64,000 bases of DNA. It comes from UBA1941 sp046329555 (GTDB lineage Bacteria > Bacteroidota > Bacteroidia > Chitinophagales > LD1). Location: assembly GCA_046329555.1 (NCBI GenBank), contig JAXLUK010000001.1, positions 558,001 to 622,000 on the forward strand. The letters run 5' to 3'. Shown piece after piece: positions 37,188-45,260 of the stretch. The notes beneath the pieces are model-generated. The model saw only the letters and a list, made by a program, of their open reading frames with translations. It did not search any database and was not told the DNA's origin. The first letter of the stretch is position 1, and every line of letters starts with the position of its first letter. A program made the position numbers and the translations under genes.

Positions 37188-38392
37188 TGCTAACAAACAA
37201 CCTAAAAACAAGTAGCGCCTTCATGGTGCTACTGATGCAGTCCATTGCTGCATTTTCGCAACCGGCAATAAAATCGATGCTGCGGTTGCCGGATACAGGA
37301 CAAACAAGAAGCTATACCACTACCTACGGAGAAGATGCCGACTACGAACGGTTTCTGCCGGGTTATATAGATCATGGTGATGGAACCATTACGGACACTG
37401 TTACCGGCTTGATGTGGCAAAAATATGATGGCGGCGAAATGCGGTATGAAACTGCCGTTAGCTATTGCGATTCACTGCAACTGGCAGGTTACAACGATTG
37501 GCGCTTGCCCAATAGTCATGAACTATTCAGCATCCTGAATTTGGATCATGTAAATCCTGCCATCGATACCAACTTTTTCAAAAGCAACGGTGCAGAATAT
37601 TGGTGGAGCAATCAACAACAGTTTAATGACACGAATAAAATTTGGGTAACCAATGCTGGCGGTGGCGTTGGAAACCATCCTCGTTCAGAGACCATCAGTG
37701 CAGGCGGAACCAAGCGTTTTCACACTCGCGCTGTACGTTATCCTGGTTCACCACAAATCATTTCGCAACGATGGGTTAGCGTTGGTACTAATCTCATTTA
37801 CGATTCAGTTACAGCGCTTGTTTGGTGGGGAATGCCCTTTACCGCGCAAAGTTGGGAGCAGGCACTAACGGTTGCAGATACAGCGGCTATGGCCGGTTAC
37901 CATAATTGGCGCTTGCCGAATATTCGGGAACTGCAATCGCTTAACGTTGAAAATCGCGGAAATCCTTCCGTGAACACCTCGCTTTTTCCATCGGTAAATA
38001 CTGGGCATTACTGGTCTTCTACTTCGTTGCCCAATCAAACTGATAAAGCTTGGTATTGGAATAATCAATATGGTATCACTACCTACGATAGTAAAACTAA
38101 TTCACTTCCATTCCTTTTGGTAACTGATTTAAGCACCCCTACAACAGTGAACTATCTAGCAGCTAAAACGGATATTTCCATCTATCCGAATCCATCCGCG
38201 GGAAATCTCACCGTAATCAGCGAACAAAGCATTCTCAAAATTGAATGTTATAATCAGGTAGGCGAAGTGGTACTAACATCAGCACCGCAAAGTAACCGGG
38301 CTAATCTCACGGATTTAGCGCCCGGCTTTTACTTACTCCGGATTTCCCATGGCGAAACTACCACTGTATGCAGGATATTAGTAACCCTTTAG
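37187..38392 (+). CDS. DUF1566 (Lcl C-terminal-like) surface protein with T9SS sorting domain
   Basis: 401 residues from the ATG at 37187, which overlaps the previous stop (TGATG). Signal peptide, then two DUF1566 units: 'DTVTGLMWQKYDGG...YNDWRLPNSHELFSI' and 'DSVTALVWWG...YHNWRLPNIRELQSL', each with the 'W-R-L-P-N' hallmark. The C-terminal 'SIYPNPSAGNLTV...' is a T9SS type A domain. DUF1566 is found in surface and adhesin-like proteins; catalytic role is not known. Last gene of the secreted-protein run, ending 5 bp from the convergent ABC-F gene. Confidence 0.84.
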   Translation: MLTNNLKTSSAFMVLLMQSIAAFSQPAIKSMLRLPDTGQTRSYTTTYGEDADYERFLPGYIDHGDGTITDTVTGLMWQKYDGGEMRYETAVSYCDSLQLAGYNDWRLPNSHELFSILNLDHVNPAIDTNFFKSNGAEYWWSNQQQFNDTNKIWVTNAGGGVGNHPRSETISAGGTKRFHTRAVRYPGSPQIISQRWVSVGTNLIYDSVTALVWWGMPFTAQSWEQALTVADTAAMAGYHNWRLPNIRELQSLNVENRGNPSVNTSLFPSVNTGHYWSSTSLPNQTDKAWYWNNQYGITTYDSKTNSLPFLLVTDLSTPTTVNYLAAKTDISIYPNPSAGNLTVISEQSILKIECYNQVGEVVLTSAPQSNRANLTDLAPGFYLLRISHGETTTVCRILVTL

Positions 38393-38397
38393 TGGGC

Positions 38398-40335
38398 CTA
38401 CAATTTTTCCAAAGCCGCACTCCAGTCCTCCCATTGCTGCATTTCAGCTTCTAACGCCTTCTTCTTTGATTCATATTGCTGGAAGAAAGTGGGATCAGAA
38501 GTGAGCTTGTGATATTGCTCAGGATTGCGCAATTGCTCATCCAGCGTAGCAATCTCCCGCTCTAACTTCTCAATTTGAATTTCACTGGCTCCGATGAGCT
38601 TTTTCAAACGGCTGCGCTCCTTTTCGGCCTCCTTCTGATCAACCGGCTTGCTCACCACGGCCTGCTTCTCAGCCTTGCGCTCCTGCCCTTTTTTTTCGCG
38701 CTCTTTTTCCAATGCGCGCATATCTTCCAGATTCTTCTTCTCCAGAAATGTATCAATATCGTCAAGGTGTTCGCGAATCCCATCTTTTGTGAATTCAAAA
38801 ATCTTGTTGGTTAATCCGCGAAGGAAATCCCGATCGTGACTCACCACCACTACTGTTCCTTCATATTGCTTTAAAGCATTCTGCAAAATCTCCTTCGATA
38901 ACATATCGAGGTGGTTCGTCGGTTCGTCCATCACCAGAAAATTCCGTGGTTCCAGAATCATCCGGCACAAAGCCAGACGCGACTTTTCTCCACCCGATAA
39001 CACTTTAACCTTCTTGAACACATCATCTCCTTTAAACAGGAAACAGCCCAGCATATCGCGCAACTTCGTACGGATATCGCCCACCGCAACGCGATCCACT
39101 ACATCCAACACCGTGTCGTTGCCATCCATACTTTCAGCGGCATGCTGTGCATAGTAGCCTACAGTAACATTATGACCCAATTCAATCGTACCGCCATCAT
39201 GTGGTAAATCATCTACCAGCATTCTGGAAAAAGTGGTTTTACCCATACCGTTGCGCCCGATGAAAGCAATTTTATCGCCGCGGATGATTTCACAGCTTTG
39301 CTTATTGGTAACTACTTTGTCGCCGTACTTCTTCACTACGTCCTTAGCCGTAACTACCACTTTACCAGATGCCTGCGTAGCCGGAAAACGCAGGTTCATG
39401 GCGGCCACATTCTCTTCTTCCACCTCGATAATATCCATCTTATCGAGCTTCTTAATTAAAGACTGTGCAAAGGCAGCCTTACTGGCTTTTGCCCGGAACC
39501 GTTCGATGTTTCGTTCAATCTGCGCAATATCGCGTTGTTGATTTTTCTGTGCGTTAATGACCTGCTCACGCCTTTCCTGGCGCAACACCGTATACTTCGT
39601 ATAAGGTGCCGGATAATCTTCAATATCTCCGGCCACTACTTCAATAGTACGATTCGTAATGTTATCCAAAAATGACCGGTCATGACTCACCATGATGATG
39701 GCGCCATTATAATCTTTAAGGAATTTTTCCAGCCACAAAACGGAATCAATATCAAGGTGGTTTGTAGGCTCATCCAGTAATACTAAATCAGGTTTTTGCA
39801 ATAGAATTTTAGCCAGTTCAATACGCATCTGCCAACCACCGCTAAACTCTTTTACCTTCTTTACAAAATCGCTTTCTTCAAAACCCAAACCTTTCAGCAC
39901 CCGCTCGGTTTGCTCATCAATTTTATACCCATCGTGAATTTCAATTTGGTGCTCTACCTCTTGCAAACGGTTGATCAAATCCATGTAGCTGTCTGATTCG
40001 TAATCGGTGCGCGTTTCCAGCTCGTGAACTATCTTATCCTTCTCCTCCATATACTGAAGCACCGAATCGAAAGCTGTTTTGGTTTCATCCAGCACGTTCT
40101 TTTCAGAAGTAGTATGAATATCTTGTGGCAGATAACCAATAATCGTTCCCTTAGGAAACATTACATCGCCACCATCAATAGGTTGTATACCCTTAAGCAC
40201 CTTCAACAAAGTTGATTTACCCGCGCCATTTCTTCCGGTTAAACCGATCTTGTCGTTAGGGTTGATGAGGAAAGAAATGCCGCCGAACATCGTTCGTCCG
40301 CCAAAGTGCAATTCTACATTAGATACCGCTATCAT
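38398..40335 (-). CDS. ABC-F family ATPase (translation factor type)
   Basis: 645 residues, two ATPase domains and no membrane helices. Walker A motifs 'GRNGAGKST' and 'GRNGMGKTT', signatures 'FSGGWQMR' and 'LSGGEKSR', and Walker B 'LLDEPTNHLD' and 'VMDEPTNHLD' are all intact. The linker between domains is the P-site tRNA interaction motif region, and the charged coiled-coil C-terminus (from about 530) is as in Uup/YdiF types. ABC-F proteins act on stalled ribosomes. It lies just downstream of the EF-P gene, another factor that relieves ribosome stalling; a terminator separates them. Confidence 0.87.
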   Translation of the reverse strand: MIAVSNVELHFGGRTMFGGISFLINPNDKIGLTGRNGAGKSTLLKVLKGIQPIDGGDVMFPKGTIIGYLPQDIHTTSEKNVLDETKTAFDSVLQYMEEKDKIVHELETRTDYESDSYMDLINRLQEVEHQIEIHDGYKIDEQTERVLKGLGFEESDFVKKVKEFSGGWQMRIELAKILLQKPDLVLLDEPTNHLDIDSVLWLEKFLKDYNGAIIMVSHDRSFLDNITNRTIEVVAGDIEDYPAPYTKYTVLRQERREQVINAQKNQQRDIAQIERNIERFRAKASKAAFAQSLIKKLDKMDIIEVEEENVAAMNLRFPATQASGKVVVTAKDVVKKYGDKVVTNKQSCEIIRGDKIAFIGRNGMGKTTFSRMLVDDLPHDGGTIELGHNVTVGYYAQHAAESMDGNDTVLDVVDRVAVGDIRTKLRDMLGCFLFKGDDVFKKVKVLSGGEKSRLALCRMILEPRNFLVMDEPTNHLDMLSKEILQNALKQYEGTVVVVSHDRDFLRGLTNKIFEFTKDGIREHLDDIDTFLEKKNLEDMRALEKEREKKGQERKAEKQAVVSKPVDQKEAEKERSRLKKLIGASEIQIEKLEREIATLDEQLRNPEQYHKLTSDPTFFQQYESKKKALEAEMQQWEDWSAALEKL

Positions 40336-40351
40336 GATTTAGTTATTCCAT

Positions 40352-40377
40352 AAAAAAAGCCACGGTTGCCGTGGCTT
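40352..40377 (-). terminator. Rho-independent terminator for efp
   Basis: A perfect 9 bp stem AAGCCACGG / CCGTGGCTT with a 3-base loop, followed on the minus strand by a run of T (read as A7 at 40352-40358). It lies between the efp stop and the ABC-F start, so efp is transcribed separately or with attenuation of read-through. Confidence 0.85.
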
Positions 40378-40426
40378 TGAATTACGAAGGGCCTTGCAGG
40401 GTGCGCCTGCGTAATTCGAAAATTAA

Positions 40427-40987
40427 TTACATCCGGTCCATATAATCCCGAGTGCGGGCGTCGATTTTAATCTTATCTCCAGCTTCAACAAACAAAGGCA
40501 CCAGGATGGTTGATCCCGTTTCCACAATACAGTTCTTTTTAATGTTGGAAGCAGAATTTCCTTTCACATTCGGATCGGCAGAAGTCACTTCTAAAACTAC
40601 AAAGTTGGGTAACTCGCAAGCCAGAATCTGATTATTTTCTTCGTGCACTACTACATCACATACATCACCTTCTTTCAGCAAATCGTTATTTTCAATCATC
40701 TTACCATCAACGGTAATCTGATCAAAAGTTTCCTGATCCATGAAATTGAAGCCTTGATCATCCTTATACAAGAACTGATGCGGCTTGCGAACTACGCGCG
40801 CCGTAATAATCTCGTGGCCTGAAGGAAAGGTGTGTTCCAGTACGCGGCCGGTGCGCAAACTTTTCATGCGGCAGCGCACGAAAGCATTTCCCTTACCGGG
40901 TTTTACATGTTGAAATTCCACAAACTGGAAAATGTCGTGGTTCCATTCGATACACAATCCATTGCGGATATCTGCTGTAGTTGCCAT
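40427..40987 (-). CDS. efp: Translation elongation factor P
   Basis: 186 residues, the standard length. Domain 1 carries the modifiable Lys32 in 'KPGKGNAFVR', the loop that enters the ribosomal peptidyl-transferase centre to help form polyproline bonds. Domains 2 and 3 are complete, with 'DARTRDYMDRM' at the end, the family's usual finish. The Pro-rich and repeat-rich proteins of this window are not obviously polyproline, so no special link is claimed. Ends at its own terminator. Confidence 0.95.
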   Translation of the reverse strand: MATTADIRNGLCIEWNHDIFQFVEFQHVKPGKGNAFVRCRMKSLRTGRVLEHTFPSGHEIITARVVRKPHQFLYKDDQGFNFMDQETFDQITVDGKMIENNDLLKEGDVCDVVVHEENNQILACELPNFVVLEVTSADPNVKGNSASNIKKNCIVETGSTILVPLFVEAGDKIKIDARTRDYMDRM

Positions 40988-41049
40988 GGTCAGAAATTTG
41001 AGCCGCGAAAATAGGAAAAAAATGGCAATAGCTCCTTATCGGGGTTCGT

Positions 41050-41370
41050 CTACATAAAACCCAACTCCAGCCGCGCTTCTTCGCTCATCATTTCCTGCGT
41101 CCAGGCCGGTTCAAATACTAATTCTACTACGGCATCAGTAACGCCATCTACTGACTTCACTTTTTGCTCTACTTCGCCGGGTAACGTGCCCGCTACGGGG
41201 CAGGATGGCGAAGTGAGTGTCATCACCACTTCTACAATATCCCCATCCATTACGTTGACCTCATAAATCAGGCCTAATTCGTAAATATTGACAGGAATCT
41301 CTGGATCGAAAATCGTTTTCAATACCTCAATCACTGCCGCTTTAATATCGGCTGTACTGCGTGGCTCCAC
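41050..41370 (-). CDS. SufT-like DUF59/MIP18 iron-sulfur assembly protein
   Basis: 106 residues, a single DUF59 domain. 'TIFDPEIPVNIYELGLIY' and the Cys in 'SPSCPVAGTLP' are the conserved parts of the family. Such proteins help mature Fe-S proteins, and in Bacteroidota often accompany suf genes. Here it stands alone between efp and the collagen-like gene. The radical SAM enzyme of the window needs Fe-S clusters, but a direct link is only a guess. Confidence 0.87.
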   Translation of the reverse strand: MEPRSTADIKAAVIEVLKTIFDPEIPVNIYELGLIYEVNVMDGDIVEVVMTLTSPSCPVAGTLPGEVEQKVKSVDGVTDAVVELVFEPAWTQEMMSEEARLELGFM

Positions 41371-41422
41371 GTGGCAAAGATGCGCTAAAGTTTATTAATG
41401 CGTTTTGGCTGCTAAAAAAACA

Positions 41423-41457
41423 ATCGCCGTTGCAGAAAGTTCATCTGCAACGGCGAT
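41423..41457 (-). terminator. Rho-independent terminator of the collagen/C1q-like gene
   Basis: A 14 bp perfect stem (ATCGCCGTTGCAGA / TCTGCAACGGCGAT) with a 7-base loop, followed on the minus strand by TGTTTTTTT. It lies 17 bp after the stop of the gene ending at 41475. The 5' flank of the SufT-like gene lies just beyond. Confidence 0.85.
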
Positions 41458-41474
41458 GTGGCTTCGTAACAAAA

Positions 41475-43544
41475 TTAATACACCTTATACCCGCTGAATC
41501 GCGTTTCCAAATTCAGCAGCGAGGTGCTAGTGGATGCTGCACCGTTGTTGGTGATATACACACCAACCGTTTCGTTGGCAGCCAATTTGAGATTGGCGCT
41601 AATGTGTATGTGGTTATAACTGATGTTAGTAGTATAGCAGGTATTGCTGTAATCATTACCGCCTCCGGTACTCAAAATGATAGAAACCGTTGAATTGGCA
41701 CTACAGCTACCTAAGGTCACATCAGCATCAAAATGGTATACTCCTGCTGATGGCGCGGTATAAGTACCAGTAGTGTTATTGAATTTATTAGCGTCATCAT
41801 ACTCTTCCGAAGAAAAAATCACCTGATCATACCCACCGATTGCAAAAGTTTGTGTAGCCTGAGCAACACCCCGTGTGGCTGAAAATCCTGAACTACTACC
41901 GCCTCCGGATCCTGCCGGACCGGTGGCTCCTGTGGCACCAGTTGCACCCGTAGCTCCCGCCCCTGTTGCGCCTGTTGCACCTGTTACACCCGTTGCGCCC
42001 CTCGCGCCGGTAGCTCCAACCGCTCCGGCTGTTCCGGTCGGGCCGGTTACACCTGCTCCTGTAGCACCGGTAGTACCTGTAGCACCTGCACTTCCAGTGG
42101 CTCCTGTGGCACCTGTGGCGCCCGTCGCACCTGCGCCGGTTACGCCCGTGGCACCGGTCACGCCCGTAGCACCTCTTGCCCCTGTGGCACCTACGGCGCC
42201 CGCCGTTCCGGTAGCTCCTGTAGCACCGGTCACACCAGCGCCTGTAGCACCGGTGGCACCAGTTGCTCCGGTAGCGCCTGTAGCCCCTGTTGCGCCAGCG
42301 CCTGTAGCACCAGTCGCTCCTGTGGCACCCGTGGCACCTGTATTTCCTGTGGCACCTGTTGCGCCATTATTCCCATTGGCTCCATTTGCACCATTTGCGC
42401 CCGTTGCACCCGTAGCGCCCGTAGCACCTGTTGCGCCGGTTGTGCCCGAACCTACTCCTGTAGGACCCTGTGCGCCGGTTGCGCCGGTTGCGCCCGTTGC
42501 TCCTGTTGCTCCTGTTGCTCCCGACCCAGTTGCACCTGTTGCACCAGTCGCGCCAGTCACGCCATTACTACCTGCCTGACCAGTAGCGCCGGTAGCACCG
42601 GTGGCACCAGTAACTCCTGCACCTGTTGCACCCGTTGCGCCTGTGGCGCCTGTAACGCCATTACTTCCTGCCTGACCTGTTGCGCCTGTTGCACCAGTAG
42701 CCCCGGTAGCACCTACACCCGTAGGGCCCGTAGCTCCGTCTGCTCCGGTGGCGCCAGCACTTCCTGTGGCTCCTGTTGCGCCCGTGGCACCAGTAGCACC
42801 TACACCCGGACCAGTTGGTCCTTGCAAACCAGTTGGCCCTGTAGCACCGGTAGCACCATTATTACCGTTGGCCCCGGAGGGGCCTGTAGCACCTGTAGCA
42901 CCGGTGGCGCCTGCTGAGCCATTCTGACCAGCAGGACCAGTTGGCCCCACCCCGCCGTTGGCACCAGCCTGTCCGGTAGCACCCGTGACACCCGGCGAGC
43001 CGTTTGCGCCAGTTACTCCCGCAGGTCCTGTAGCGCCTGTGGCACCATTAGCACCAGCTGGCCCTGCAGCTCCCGTAGCACCGGTGGCGCCTGTGGCACC
43101 AGCCTGACCTTGTGGCCCGGTAGCGCCAGTCACTCCTGCCGAAGCATTTCCAGCGTATAATGCGAATGGAACACTCAATAATTGCGAAGCGCCCATATCT
43201 ACAAACGTGGAACCACCAGTAGGATAGAATTCTACCTGAAGATATTTTTCACCAACACCCCAATTCACCCCGGCCATCGTACCGGTTATCGGTGTTCCGC
43301 CACCAATAGATGCAGTAAACAACCCGAATGAATTCGTTCTTAAACTATCGTGCATCTCGGCATATTCAACCGCACCGGTAGCACTTCCATTGTGAATGGT
43401 AAAGCGAGCCTTCACCGTTTGATTGACAAGCGGAGCGCCCTGCACATTACGGGCAACGGCCTGATAACTGATTTTTTGAGGTACCTGCGCCTGAGCAGTA
43501 ACCGTCAATAAAAAAACGAACGCAATGAGTAGTTGTCGGAGCAT
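41475..43544 (-). CDS. Secreted collagen-like (GAT)n protein with C1q-like head
   Basis: 689 residues from the ATG at 43544 (MLRQLLIAFVFLLTV signal peptide); the ATG at 43568 lies within the promoter and is rejected. Three parts: an N-terminal beta-domain ('QKISYQAVARNVQGAPLVNQ'); about 420 residues of Gly-x-y triplets, mostly GAT with GAQ, GPT and GSN; and a ~130-residue globular C-terminus ('FSATRGVAQ...', 'GVYHFDADV', ending 'FSGYKVY'), which resembles C1q/TNF-like heads. Thr-rich triplets could be glycosylated, as in BclA of Bacillus anthracis. No T9SS tail is visible. Likely an extracellular fibre; function unknown. Confidence 0.82.
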   Translation of the reverse strand: MLRQLLIAFVFLLTVTAQAQVPQKISYQAVARNVQGAPLVNQTVKARFTIHNGSATGAVEYAEMHDSLRTNSFGLFTASIGGGTPITGTMAGVNWGVGEKYLQVEFYPTGGSTFVDMGASQLLSVPFALYAGNASAGVTGATGPQGQAGATGATGATGAAGPAGANGATGATGPAGVTGANGSPGVTGATGQAGANGGVGPTGPAGQNGSAGATGATGATGPSGANGNNGATGATGPTGLQGPTGPGVGATGATGATGATGSAGATGADGATGPTGVGATGATGATGATGQAGSNGVTGATGATGATGAGVTGATGATGATGQAGSNGVTGATGATGATGSGATGATGATGATGATGAQGPTGVGSGTTGATGATGATGATGANGANGANGNNGATGATGNTGATGATGATGATGAGATGATGATGATGATGATGAGVTGATGATGTAGAVGATGARGATGVTGATGVTGAGATGATGATGATGSAGATGTTGATGAGVTGPTGTAGAVGATGARGATGVTGATGATGAGATGATGATGATGPAGSGGGSSSGFSATRGVAQATQTFAIGGYDQVIFSSEEYDDANKFNNTTGTYTAPSAGVYHFDADVTLGSCSANSTVSIILSTGGGNDYSNTCYTTNISYNHIHISANLKLAANETVGVYITNNGAASTSTSLLNLETRFSGYKVY

Positions 43545-43561
43545 GGAGATTGTTTTGCTCC

Positions 43562-43569
43562 CAAACATA
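43562..43569 (-). promoter_or_regulatory. Bacteroidota -7 promoter element of the collagen/C1q-like gene
   Basis: On the minus strand TATGTTTG fits TAnnTTTG, with a TTG 23 nt upstream. The start codon at 43544 follows after 17 nt. The position rules out the upstream ATG at 43568. Confidence 0.6.
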
Positions 43570-43663
43570 CGAGGCTACCCCCTGAAAAGATTCAAATACA
43601 CATCCGGAATTACCAACATATTTCTGAAACTGACCAGATTTATTGTCGAAGCAATAATACCGG

Positions 43664-45178
43664 CTACTCGCCCTTCTTCACTACATCAATTTCCACGCGG
43701 CGGTTGCGCGCACGACCTTCTTCTGTGTTGTTATCGGCAATAGGCGCCCGCTTGCCATAGCCGCGCCAGGTGATATTTTCTGCCGGAACGCCCTTTCCTA
43801 CCAGGTAATCCACCACCCGCTTGGCGCGGCGATCTGATAACCACTGATTGTATTCCTCAGAAGCAATAAAATCAGTATGACCGTACACGCGAATCTTCAT
43901 TCCCTTGCGCGCCAGTAACACTTGCGATAATTTGTCGAGCTGCGAAGTAGACTCCGGCTTCAGAATGCTGCTGTTCGTTTCGAAATTCACCTGATCTAAA
44001 CGATAAATATCCCCTTCCTCCATCGGACTCTTATCGTTAAATCGGGTCACATTCTTTTCGCTGATGCGCTTATTGTAATCTTCTAAATCGCGTTGCAGAC
44101 TATCTATCCGATCCTGCAATTCTTTGATCTTATCTGCCTGTTGTTTGTTGAACTCGTCTTTCTCGTTGCTTTTATTCGCCAAACTATCCAAACGCGCCTG
44201 ATCTTGCTTGCGCGCTTCTTCCAGATTTTTCACGCGAAGCTGCAAATCATCGTTATTGGCTTTCTCTCCCTTCTTCAGCCAACGATCAAAACACAATCCA
44301 ACCAACACTTCGTGTGTCCCATTAGTAATGGCGTACGTGGCCTTGCTGCCTACCGGATAGTCATAAGAATAACCAAGGGTAACCACCCGGCTGATGCGCA
44401 CCGCTGCCATCGCATTGATGCCGTTTTCCTGACGATAACCAATGCCCAAATAAATCATCCGTTTGTAATTAGCCACCACCGTGGCATCTATCTGCAAAGG
44501 CTGCGTGTTGAATCCCTTCTTAAACAACACCGATGGTTCGATATTGAATTTTTCTTTCTTGATGTTGAACTCGTAACTGATGCCGCCTATAAACTGCCGC
44601 TGATTCATCATACGCACTTCGCGCTGCTGGCTCACAATGCCTACCGATAAACCGGATACATGCGGAATAGCTGCGCTAATCGTCAGCTTCTTCCATTGAT
44701 ACGCCAATCCTACACTCATATCAAAACCAACGCCGCCATTAGCAGAACGCAATACATTAGGATCTGATTGATCTACCACGCGCGCATTGCTGAAATCTAC
44801 CTGCGTATTTTGGATGCCGCCGGAAACGCCCAACGACAATACATGATGCTTACCCAACCGTACTTTCTGCGCATAATATAACTGCGCATTCACGCGATGG
44901 ATGATATCCGTATTGTCGTTGTACACATGAAAACCTACACCACTGCGGTCTTTCCATAAACTGATTTCTCCGGCAGCACCCCGCGTTACCGGATGCCCGG
45001 CAATACCGGTCCACTGCTCGCGGTAGAAACCATACAAATTCGTACTGCCATTGTACGCCGTTAAAGCGGGATTGTACATCATCCGCAGAAAATAAATCTG
45101 CGTATACAAAGGTGCCTGCTGCGCCTGAGCAGGCGCGCTCAATACGGCTAAAGCAAAAATTACAGCTAGCTTTTTCAT
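43664..45178 (-). CDS. PorP/SprF-family T9SS membrane protein fused to OmpA domain
   Basis: 504 residues from the ATG at 45178 (MKKLAVIFALAVLSAPAQAQ). The first ~300 residues are the PorP/SprF beta-barrel ('YFLRMMYNPALTAYNG', 'GFYREQWTGIAGHPVTRG'). A ~70-residue coiled coil follows ('EEARKQDQARLDSLANK'). The C-terminal OmpA domain ('FETNSSILKPES', 'VYGHTDFIASEEYNQWLSDRR') binds peptidoglycan. SprF is the export partner of type B T9SS substrates such as SprB, and the substrate-like gene just upstream is of type B. The OmpA fusion would anchor the barrel to the cell wall. Confidence 0.85.
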   Translation of the reverse strand: MKKLAVIFALAVLSAPAQAQQAPLYTQIYFLRMMYNPALTAYNGSTNLYGFYREQWTGIAGHPVTRGAAGEISLWKDRSGVGFHVYNDNTDIIHRVNAQLYYAQKVRLGKHHVLSLGVSGGIQNTQVDFSNARVVDQSDPNVLRSANGGVGFDMSVGLAYQWKKLTISAAIPHVSGLSVGIVSQQREVRMMNQRQFIGGISYEFNIKKEKFNIEPSVLFKKGFNTQPLQIDATVVANYKRMIYLGIGYRQENGINAMAAVRISRVVTLGYSYDYPVGSKATYAITNGTHEVLVGLCFDRWLKKGEKANNDDLQLRVKNLEEARKQDQARLDSLANKSNEKDEFNKQQADKIKELQDRIDSLQRDLEDYNKRISEKNVTRFNDKSPMEEGDIYRLDQVNFETNSSILKPESTSQLDKLSQVLLARKGMKIRVYGHTDFIASEEYNQWLSDRRAKRVVDYLVGKGVPAENITWRGYGKRAPIADNNTEEGRARNRRVEIDVVKKGE

Positions 45179-45260
45179 GGTTCGATAGCTTTCGTTACAA
45201 ATCAATTGTGGCAGGGAGAACAAAAACATGGATTGAATATTTTTCATCACGTGGGGTAGA

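Noticed and set aside
41875..42579. Plus-strand open frame of PVAPVAP type
   Set aside because: Same artefact, opposite the first collagen-like gene.
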